In this document: positions 1 to 5,910 of the stretch, in pieces
How positions within the stretch are numbered: the first letter of the stretch is position 1
Layout of the letters: each line of letters opens with the position of its first letter
DNA from: an uncultured Muribaculaceae bacterium
GTDB lineage: Bacteria > Bacteroidota > Bacteroidia > Bacteroidales > Muribaculaceae
Reading direction: 5' to 3'
Length of the DNA stretch: 11,492 nucleotides
Assembly (NCBI GenBank): GCA_910587235.1
Contig: CAJUKD010000046.1
Location: 1-11,492 of the forward strand
The notes under the pieces: generated by a model
The model's database searches: none
What the model was told of the DNA's origin: nothing
What the model saw: only the letters and a program-made list of their open reading frames with translations
Translations under genes and position numbers: made by a program

Positions 1-48
1 ACGACCTTGCCAAGGTCGGGGTCGCGGGTTCGAGTCCCGTTTTTCGCT
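1..48 (+). tRNA. tRNA-Gly (anticodon GCC), 3' portion only
   Basis: The window opens inside a tRNA gene. The anticodon arm CGACC-TTGCCAA-GGTCG puts GCC at the anticodon position. It is followed by a short variable region and the T arm GCGGG-TTCGAGT-CCCGT. The 3' acceptor strand TTTTCGC and discriminator T end at 48. The next bases are CAA, so CCA is not encoded and must be added enzymatically. The 5' acceptor and D arm lie before the window. The gene is probably co-transcribed with the tRNA-Leu 40 nt downstream, since no terminator lies between them. Confidence 0.93.
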
Positions 49-88
49 CAAATCGTTTGAAAAGGTCAAGCCTCAGAATCGATGAAAT

Positions 89-172
89 GTCCGGGTGGTG
101 GAATTGGTAGACACGCTACTTTGAGGGGGTAGTGGCCGTTCGGCTGTGTGAGTTCGAATCTCATCTCGGACA
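89..172 (+). tRNA. tRNA-Leu (anticodon GAG)
   Basis: This is a complete class II tRNA of 84 nt. The acceptor strands GTCCGGG (89-95) and CTCGGAC (165-171) pair fully, with one G-T wobble, and the discriminator is A172. The anticodon stem CTACT/GGTAG encloses the loop TTGAGGG, with GAG at 123-125, so it reads CUC/CUU leucine codons. The long variable arm has a GCC-GTTC-GGC hairpin (135-144), as expected for tRNA-Leu. The T arm is GTGAG-TTCGAAT-CTCAT. CCA is not encoded. It forms the last gene of a tRNA cluster that ends at the terminator just downstream. Confidence 0.97.
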
Positions 173-180
173 CTGTAAAT

Positions 181-227
181 AATCCGCAAGCGATTGATTT
201 TTTCAATCCTTGCGGATTTCTTTTTTT
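181..227 (+). terminator. Intrinsic terminator of the tRNA-Gly/tRNA-Leu unit
   Basis: A 10-bp stem AATCCGCAAG (181-190) pairs with CTTGCGGATT (209-218). After a single bulged C191 it continues as GATTGA (192-197) with TCAATC (203-208), around a T-rich loop. It is followed by TCTTTTTTT (219-227). This is a textbook Rho-independent terminator placed 8 nt after tRNA-Leu. Confidence 0.93.
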
Positions 228-239
228 ATCCTTTTTTCT

Positions 240-258
240 GCCGGATTCGCGTTCCGGC
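240..258 (+). other. Small GC hairpin upstream of the GH128 start
   Basis: GCCGGA (240-245) and TCCGGC (253-258) form a perfect 6-bp stem with a 7-nt loop, 22 nt before the start codon of the hydrolase. No T-run follows, so it is not a terminator. It may be a 5' UTR structure that affects translation or RNA stability. It could also be a chance inverted repeat. Confidence 0.3.
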
Positions 259-280
259 GACTTGAAACCATTTACGAACC

Positions 281-2302
281 ATGAAAGGAATATTTTGTTC
301 CGCCATTACAGTGGCATTGGCCTGCGTTGCAGGCTATTATCCGGCGCATTGCGCCGAAGCTGACATCGACGGAGAAATCCGGGTGATGACAGGAGTCGAA
401 GAATCCACCTCTGTGACCGTGCGAGGCAAAGGGGAGCTGCACCTGACCGACAGCGGCAATCCTCTTCCGTCCACTTCGTCGATAAACCTTGTCGGACAGG
501 ATGCGATGGTCTGTTTCGAGGGCATGCTCCCGTCGGAGGCCAAGGCCGGAACGCTTAGCCGCGTTACGATAAACGGCGAACCTTTCGATGCTGAAAAGCA
601 CCGTCTGGTTCTGTATGGCAGCGGTTGCGCCGTGATGGCCGACGGTTTCAGCGATCCGCTGACGATTTTCGACCGTCCGGATTTCGAGGGCGATTCCAAA
701 GTGTGTGTCGAGAATGTCTATTATCGTTCCGACAATTATATAGGCAGGCTAAAATGGCTTACGGAAGAGGGCCTCGGAAAGTTCGACAATCAGATACGTT
801 CTTTCCGTCTGCGTCGCGGATGGCAGGCTACGTTTGCAAACAATCCCAACGGCTCGGGCTATTCCCGTGTGTTCATCGCTTCCGACGGCGATCTTGAGGT
901 GGCGGAGATGCCGCAGGGGCTTGAATTCGCTTCGTTCATCCGTGTCAGCCGCTTCGATCCGGTCGGTAAGAAAGGCGTCTGCAAGGGAGCGCATACCACT
1001 CTTGCGCGTGCGACGTGGTACTATGACTGGGGTGCCGGTTCAGAAACGCTTGAGGATGGAGAGTATGTGCCAATGCGCCATAATGCGTGGTGGGACAGCT
1101 GGGACAATATAAACACTCGCACGGCATCGTCGTGTGTGCTCGGTTTCAACGAACCTGACCATGCCGACCAGTCGAATCTCGGAGTGGACAATACGATAGA
1201 GATGTGGCCGTCGCTGATGCGTAGCGGTCTGCGTGTAGGTTCGCCGGCTCCCGACCAGGTGACAAAAGACTGGCTGCGCCGCTTTATCGCCACAGCCGAC
1301 TCGCTCAACTACCGTGTGGATTTTGTGGCAACGCACATGTACTGGGAGAACCGTACGCCCGAGGGTCTTGTGAAGACAATAGAGGAGAGTTGTCGTAACT
1401 TGTTCGGCGGTCGTCCGATGTGGATAACCGAGTGGAACAACGGTGCCAACTGGACTCATGAAAACTGGCCTGACCGCGAGGGAACCATGCTTGACGCCAA
1501 TTTCCGTCCCGTACTCGACAAGGATGGAAACGAACAGCGCACCACACGTCCGCACACTCCCGCCAATTCCGAAAAGCAGTGCTTGTGGCTTGCCTCCATG
1601 CTTGAGGCTTTTGACGAATGCCCCTGGCTTGAGCGGCACTCTCTCTATACGTGGGTGGAGGATGCACGTTCGATCGTTCTGGCCAACAGCGACGGTGTCG
1701 AGGAGCTTACTCCCGCCGGCCGTATATTCGCCGCTTTCCAGTCGCGTCCGGCTTTCGGCAGGGAGCATGAATATGTCCATCATTGGCGTATAGCTCCTCC
1801 GTTCCCTGAGCTTAAACTTTCGGTAGGCAGGCCTGTGCTGAGATTTGACGATCACAACGGTGAAACCGGTGTCAATTACATTATCGAGCGCCGTATAGAC
1901 CGCGGCCAGTGGAAGCAGGTAGGATTGCTTGAGGCCGGAAAGGATTATAAATTCGGTAACCGTATGGAGTTCAAGGACAAGGTAGAGGGAGCCGGCAAAT
2001 ATTCATATCGTGTCAAGGCTACTTCTTACATAGGTACGGAGTCGATTTATTCGCGTGTGTTGTCGGTTGATGTGGAGAGTGCCGCTGTCGACGCTATCAT
2101 AGCCGGCGGCGACAATGCCGGTGCTTCGGTAGTGGACGGAGTGCTTATCCTCAGCAACTATCCTGCGGGCAAGTGCCGTATATATTCTGTCGACGGGCGC
2201 GTGGCGCGCGCTGTCGAGGTCGATGCATCCGGCAGAGCGGAAGTATCCGGCCTAAGGCACGGGGTATACATCATCGAAGGCGGCCGGAAAGTCGTTATCT
2301 GA
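281..2302 (+). CDS. Secreted GH128-type glycoside hydrolase with crystallin-like, FN3-like and sorting-tail modules
   Basis: The product is a 673-residue exported protein, most likely an endo-beta-1,3-glucanase. Residues 1-25 are a signal peptide (hydrophobic core, cut near AHCA). Residues about 125-225 resemble a two-motif beta/gamma-crystallin fold: each half has an aromatic/Gly-rich Greek-key pattern (FDRPDFEGDS, then GWQATFANNPNGSGYS), and DNQIRS at 169-174 resembles the family's calcium motif. Residues about 240-485 match the Asl1-like catalytic core of GH128: ATWYYDWG at 244-251, GFNEPD with probable acid/base Glu291, and WITEWNNG with probable nucleophile Glu384. Residues about 505-598 look FN3-like. 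Residues 615-673 resemble a type A T9SS tail (YSVDGR, then GVYIIEGGRKVVI). The ATG at 281 is the only start that gives the signal peptide. No Shine-Dalgarno sequence is present, as usual in this phylum. The GH128 assignment is firm from the two catalytic motifs; the substrate and the outer modules are inferred. Confidence 0.87.
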   Translation: MKGIFCSAITVALACVAGYYPAHCAEADIDGEIRVMTGVEESTSVTVRGKGELHLTDSGNPLPSTSSINLVGQDAMVCFEGMLPSEAKAGTLSRVTINGEPFDAEKHRLVLYGSGCAVMADGFSDPLTIFDRPDFEGDSKVCVENVYYRSDNYIGRLKWLTEEGLGKFDNQIRSFRLRRGWQATFANNPNGSGYSRVFIASDGDLEVAEMPQGLEFASFIRVSRFDPVGKKGVCKGAHTTLARATWYYDWGAGSETLEDGEYVPMRHNAWWDSWDNINTRTASSCVLGFNEPDHADQSNLGVDNTIEMWPSLMRSGLRVGSPAPDQVTKDWLRRFIATADSLNYRVDFVATHMYWENRTPEGLVKTIEESCRNLFGGRPMWITEWNNGANWTHENWPDREGTMLDANFRPVLDKDGNEQRTTRPHTPANSEKQCLWLASMLEAFDECPWLERHSLYTWVEDARSIVLANSDGVEELTPAGRIFAAFQSRPAFGREHEYVHHWRIAPPFPELKLSVGRPVLRFDDHNGETGVNYIIERRIDRGQWKQVGLLEAGKDYKFGNRMEFKDKVEGAGKYSYRVKATSYIGTESIYSRVLSVDVESAAVDAIIAGGDNAGASVVDGVLILSNYPAGKCRIYSVDGRVARAVEVDASGRAEVSGLRHGVYIIEGGRKVVI

Positions 2303-2318
2303 TTCTTAGGGTATATAT

Positions 2319-2451
2319 AAAAACAACATAAGCTATCCTCTCGGACAGCTTATGTTTTTCTTACACATAGTACTTAATGTTAGATTATATGTCTATTCCA
2401 GATTTGTTTAATATGAAAAAGCATTACTCATGCTTGTCGTATCATTTCCAC
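2319..2451 (-). ncRNA. Candidate small RNA of about 130 nt (unnamed)
   Basis: This is an inferred transcript. A near-ideal Bacteroidetes promoter on the minus strand (2454-2485) predicts a start near 2451, and the bidirectional terminator provides an end near 2319. No meaningful reading frame lies between. The longest ATG-started option noticed is an 8-codon frame, MSNAFSY plus stop (2431 to 2408). Inside the transcript, AAGCAT-GAGTA-ATGCTT (2435 to 2419) forms a 6-bp hairpin followed by Ts, which could act as an early pause or attenuator. I recognise no known RNA family. The alternative is a leftover promoter from a lost gene. Both ends are predictions, not observations. Confidence 0.38.
2325..2362. 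terminator. Bidirectional intrinsic terminator after the GH128 gene
   Basis: AACATAAGCT (2325-2334) pairs perfectly with AGCTTATGTT (2347-2356). An A/C mismatch is followed by an inner TCC/GGA pairing around a TCTC loop. On the plus strand it runs into TTTCTT and ends the hydrolase transcript 22 nt after its stop. On the minus strand it runs into G followed by TTTTT (positions 2323-2319), so it can also stop leftward transcription, including the candidate small RNA described here. Confidence 0.88.
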
Positions 2452-2453
2452 TG

Positions 2454-2485
2454 CAAAGGTAGAGCTTAATTTTCTATTTGCCAAA
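2454..2485 (-). promoter_or_regulatory. Bacteroidetes-type promoter facing left, with no known gene downstream
   Basis: Read on the minus strand, TTTG (2485-2482) is followed by exactly 20 nt and then TACCTTTG (2461-2454), itself followed by CA. Both boxes match the Bacteroides -33 TTTG and -7 TAnnTTTG consensus without mismatch. It points away from the efflux operon, toward the terminator behind the hydrolase gene. The -33/-7 spacer includes GCTTAATT (2464-2471 on the plus strand), which also occurs in the neighbouring dyad. Confidence 0.7.
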
Positions 2486-2504
2486 TCCTATTCAGTGATA
2501 TGAG

Positions 2505-2545
2505 ATTAAGCCTTGTTTTGGATATTTGTCAAAATAAGGCTTAAT
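2505..2545. repeat. 16-bp inverted repeat with a 9-nt spacer
   Basis: ATTAAGCCTTGTTTTG (2505-2520) and CAAAATAAGGCTTAAT (2530-2545) are inverted copies, with only one G-T wobble. Neither strand has a convincing T-tract after it, so a plain terminator is a poor fit. The near edge lies 19 bp upstream of the -33 box of the leftward promoter, which suits an operator or regulator site. A structured RNA element, or a degenerate terminator of a lost gene, are alternatives. Confidence 0.6.
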
Positions 2546-2668
2546 TATTTAAAAATATAACTTTTGGGGTTGGTTTTGGTTATTGTGCTTTTGAATTTCA
2601 AACAAAAAGGTGCGGATGGATATAATTCTGAAATAATGTTAAAAATAGCATTATGTTGTCATTATGTT

Positions 2669-2698
2669 ATAAAACATAGTTCTTTGGCTATGTTTTAT
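2669..2698 (-). terminator. Probable terminator of the efflux operon, overlapping its stop codon
   Basis: ATAAAACATAG (2669-2679) and CTATGTTTTAT (2688-2698) make a perfect 11-bp stem with an 8-nt loop. On the minus strand one arm is the last four codons of the RND pump gene, including its TAG stop. The U-rich part lies inside the second arm rather than after it, so strength is uncertain. It is the only hairpin near the 3' end of the operon. Confidence 0.55.
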
Positions 2699-5600
2699 TG
2701 CCGGTTTCTGCCGTTTCGGTATTTTGCTCCTTGACTTCGGCCGAATTTGTTTCAGATTTTGATGAAAATACCCGTGACAGATATTTTTCCTGGAATCGTT
2801 GCAGAAGTTCCCAGAAAGAGGGTACGAATAGGGTGCCGAGCAACGCGTTCACGGCCATTCCGAATACGACGGCTGTTCCGAGCGAGAGCCGGCTTGCCGC
2901 TCCGGCTCCGGTGGCGAAAAGCATGGGCATTACGCCGAACACGAATGCAAGCGCCGTCATCAGGATCGGGCGGAAGCGGACATCGCCGGCCGTTGAGGCC
3001 GCCTGGCGTATGTCCATTCCCTGGCGCCTGTAGCCGGAGGCGTATTCCACCATCAGGATCGCATTTTTTGCAGCCATGCCCAATAGGAGGATGATGCCTA
3101 TCTGGGTGTAGATGCTTATGCTCTGGTTCAGGAATATACATCCGATTATGGTGCCGAGGATTGCTGTCGGGGTGGTTATGACCACCGCTATGGGGTCGGT
3201 CCACGATTCATATTGTGCGGCAAGTACAAGGATGGTTATGATTACGGCGAATAGCAGGGTGACAGTGATAGTCGTGCCTAACTGTGTTTCCTGAAAAGCC
3301 TCGCCTGTCCATGCGTAGCCGAACGACGGTCCGATGCGCTCCTCCATTATCTCTTCCATGACTTTTATGCCCTCCGATGAACTTATGTGTTCAGCCGGGG
3401 TGGCGGTGACGGAGGCGGAGCTGTACATGTTGTAGCGGCTGACCGACGGAGGCCCCATGCTCGGTCCGACGGAGGCAAATGACGCGAATGGCACCATTTC
3501 GCCTGATGAGTTGCGGACACTGAGTTTCAGGACGTCGTCGGCGTTTGCCCTTGATATGCCGGCGGCGCTGAGCAGGACTTCGTAGACGCGACCGAAGCGC
3601 ACGAAGTCGTTGACATAGCTTGTACCCATAAACGACGAGAGGGTGGAGTAGATATTTTCCATCGTAAGTCCGTACATTTTTGCTTTGTCGCGGTTGATAT
3701 GCACGGCATATTGCGGCACTTCACCTTGATATAGCGATGTCACCTGTGCGAGTTCGGGGTAGTCTGCTGCGGATTTGCGGATTTCGTCAACGGCTTTCTG
3801 CAGCTCCTCGGCTCCGAGGTTGTTTATGTCGAGCAGTTGCATCTCCAGTCCAGACGACATGCCCAGTCCGGGAATTGCCGGCGGGTTGACGGAGAATATA
3901 ACGGCTTCCTCTATGCCGGCTGTCAGACGGCTTATTTCAGCTATCACGGCGTCGACCGACTGCGATTTGCCTCTGCGTTCGTTCCATGGGTTCAGTACCA
4001 CGAACATGGATCCGAGATTGCTTCCGGATCCGCCTGCGAGAAATGAATTGCCGGTGACGGAAATGACATCCTTCACCTCGGGAATACCCTGTATGGCGGC
4101 TGAGGCGCGTTTCATCACCGAGTCGGTGCGTTGCAGCGATGCGCCTGTCGGAAGTTGCACCGAGGTCAGGCAGTAGCCCATGTCCTCTTGCGGGACATAG
4201 CTTGAAGGCCAGCGCATGAACCCCCAGAAAGCTGCGCCGCAGATTGCCGCGAATATCAGCAGTGAGAGCAGTGGGCGCTTCAGAAGTTTCCCCACACCCT
4301 TGTTGTATAATCCGAGTGTGTTTCCGAATCCTTTGTTGAAAAGGTGGAACGGCAGGGAATTGCTTTTCCGGCGGGGCTTCAGGAATAGGGCGCACATGGC
4401 AGGCGTGAATGTAAGGGCGTTGAAACCGGAAAAGGCGGTCGAAACAGCTATTGTCAGTGCGAACTGTTTGTAGAGAGAGCCTGTGATGCCGGATATGAAA
4501 GCCGTAGGAATGAATACCGACAGAAGGACAAGCACTTCACCGACCACTGGACCCTGCAGTTCTTTCATGGCTTTCTCTGCCGCTTCTTTTGGCGACAGTT
4601 TTCCGCTGTCGATGATGCGCGAACAGTCCTCGACCACGACTATGGCGTCGTCGACGACAATCGCGATTGCCAGAACGAGTCCGAAAAGGGTAAGGGTATT
4701 GATTGTGAATCCCATCAGTTTCATTACCGCGAAAGTGGCTACGAGCGATACGGGGATGGTTATCATCGGGATTATGACCGCACGCCAGTTCTGCAGGAAG
4801 AGCATGATGACGAGCATCACGATAAGCGTGGTTTCGAGGAAGGTGACGAGGACTTCGTCGATGGACGCGTTGACGAAGTCGGTCGTGTCGAGAATCACGC
4901 GGTAGTCTATACCTTCCGGGAAATATTGCTGAAGCGATTCCAGCTTGTCCTCCACGGCATGTGCCACTTTCAGGGCGTTTGCTCCCGGAAGCTGATATAC
5001 TCCGATAAGACCGGCGTCGTGGCCGGAAACATGCGAGATCATGGAGTAGCTCTGGCTGCCCATGTCCACGCGTGCTATGTCGCGCAGCCGCAGGAAAGGC
5101 GCTCCGCCGGAGTCGCCTGCACGGATTATGATGTCGCCGAATTCTTCGGGGCTTGTCAGGCGGCCGCGGGAAGTAAGTGTGAACTGGAATGGATTGTCGC
5201 CGGCTGTGGGCGGTGCGCCTGCTGAGCCTGCCGATACGGCCATGTTCTGGCTTGCGATGGCATTCATTACGTCGGAAGCGGTGATGTCGCGGATGCGCAT
5301 CAGGTCGGGATCGAGCCATACGCGCATGCTGTAGTCGCCGGCGCCGAAAGCGTTGACTCCTCCTACTCCGTCGATGCGCGAAAGTTCGTCGACGATATTG
5401 AGTTTGGCATAGTTGGTCAGGTACAGCGCGTCGTAGACTTCGGGCCGGTCGGTTTCGAGGGCTATGAAAAGTATGATGTCGGACGAGCGTGATGAAACAG
5501 AGATTCCCTGCTGTTTTACCGGCGCCGGCAGTGTGGCTTCGGCTCGGGCCACGCGGTTCTGGACCTTGACCGAGGCGATGTCGAGATCGGTTCCGGCCTC

Positions 5601-5885
5601 GAAGGTCACAGTCAGCGAGTAGGACCCGTCGCTGCCGCTGTTCGAACTCATGTACATCATGCCTTCAACGCCGTTGACCTGTTCTTCGATGGGTGCGCCG
5701 ACGGTTTCGGCCACAGTCTGTGCGTCGGCTCCCGGATAACTGGCCTCTACGACGACCGTAGGCGGCGTGATGTCGGGAAATTGGGCCACGGGCAGTGTTC
5801 TGATCGTCAGCAGTCCTGCCAATATCATCAGTATGGCCAGAACGGTGGCGAATATCGGGCGGTCGATGAAAAATTTGCTGAACAT
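2688..5885 (-). CDS. RND-family (HAE1/AcrB-like) inner-membrane efflux pump
   Basis: The 1065-residue product is a proton-driven multidrug transporter that works as a homotrimer in the inner membrane and passes substrates to the adaptor and channel encoded upstream. The length and layout match AcrB/MexB: MFSKFFIDRP start and first membrane helix (about 10-29), a periplasmic porter loop, a helix bundle at about 343-500, a second porter loop, and a closing bundle at about 870-1030. Proton-relay residues are all present: Asp412 and Asp413 in AIVVDDAIVVVE, Lys940 in GMAAKNAILMVEY, and the Arg970/Thr977 region before the last helices. Residues 1042-1065 form a hydrophilic, Glu/Thr/Ser-rich tail. 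It is the last gene of the operon, 25 nt after the adaptor. The family is certain; substrates (drugs, dyes, bile salts) cannot be told from the sequence. No regulator gene is adjacent. Confidence 0.96.
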   Translation of the reverse strand: MFSKFFIDRPIFATVLAILMILAGLLTIRTLPVAQFPDITPPTVVVEASYPGADAQTVAETVGAPIEEQVNGVEGMMYMSSNSGSDGSYSLTVTFEAGTDLDIASVKVQNRVARAEATLPAPVKQQGISVSSRSSDIILFIALETDRPEVYDALYLTNYAKLNIVDELSRIDGVGGVNAFGAGDYSMRVWLDPDLMRIRDITASDVMNAIASQNMAVSAGSAGAPPTAGDNPFQFTLTSRGRLTSPEEFGDIIIRAGDSGGAPFLRLRDIARVDMGSQSYSMISHVSGHDAGLIGVYQLPGANALKVAHAVEDKLESLQQYFPEGIDYRVILDTTDFVNASIDEVLVTFLETTLIVMLVIMLFLQNWRAVIIPMITIPVSLVATFAVMKLMGFTINTLTLFGLVLAIAIVVDDAIVVVEDCSRIIDSGKLSPKEAAEKAMKELQGPVVGEVLVLLSVFIPTAFISGITGSLYKQFALTIAVSTAFSGFNALTFTPAMCALFLKPRRKSNSLPFHLFNKGFGNTLGLYNKGVGKLLKRPLLSLLIFAAICGAAFWGFMRWPSSYVPQEDMGYCLTSVQLPTGASLQRTDSVMKRASAAIQGIPEVKDVISVTGNSFLAGGSGSNLGSMFVVLNPWNERRGKSQSVDAVIAEISRLTAGIEEAVIFSVNPPAIPGLGMSSGLEMQLLDINNLGAEELQKAVDEIRKSAADYPELAQVTSLYQGEVPQYAVHINRDKAKMYGLTMENIYSTLSSFMGTSYVNDFVRFGRVYEVLLSAAGISRANADDVLKLSVRNSSGEMVPFASFASVGPSMGPPSVSRYNMYSSASVTATPAEHISSSEGIKVMEEIMEERIGPSFGYAWTGEAFQETQLGTTITVTLLFAVIITILVLAAQYESWTDPIAVVITTPTAILGTIIGCIFLNQSISIYTQIGIILLLGMAAKNAILMVEYASGYRRQGMDIRQAASTAGDVRFRPILMTALAFVFGVMPMLFATGAGAASRLSLGTAVVFGMAVNALLGTLFVPSFWELLQRFQEKYLSRVFSSKSETNSAEVKEQNTETAETGNKT

Positions 5886-5910
5886 CGTCGTTGATTTTCT
5901 TTTTGTTGGA

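Larger units (their letters stand above)
2303..2687. other. 385-base intergenic gap between convergent units
   Basis: No protein gene of credible length is visible here. The stretch is clearly AT-rich compared with its neighbours. Left to right it contains a bidirectional terminator (2325-2362), a candidate minus-strand small transcript with its promoter (2319-2485), a 16-bp dyad (2505-2545), an AT-rich stretch without obvious structure (2546-2630), three ATGTT-containing near-repeats (2632-2668) and most of the efflux operon terminator (2669-2698). Confidence 0.8.

Noticed and set aside
1..172. The tRNA cluster as the edge of a genomic island.
   Set aside because: No integrase or phage-type genes follow, and the only repeat of the tRNA end is 9 nt long. 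It is kept only as a low-interest observation.
148..363. A 71-codon frame starting inside tRNA-Leu.
   Set aside because: It runs through the tRNA 3' end, the terminator and the start of the hydrolase gene, so it cannot be a real gene.
1040..1855. A 271-codon open frame on the minus strand opposite the hydrolase gene.
   Set aside because: It lies entirely inside a well-supported gene, has no recognisable motif and no promoter, and its composition is that of an antisense shadow.
2303..2687. The AT-rich gap as a remnant of an insertion sequence.
   Set aside because: No transposase fragment, no terminal inverted repeats at its edges and no target-site duplication were found; the inverted repeats present are local hairpins.
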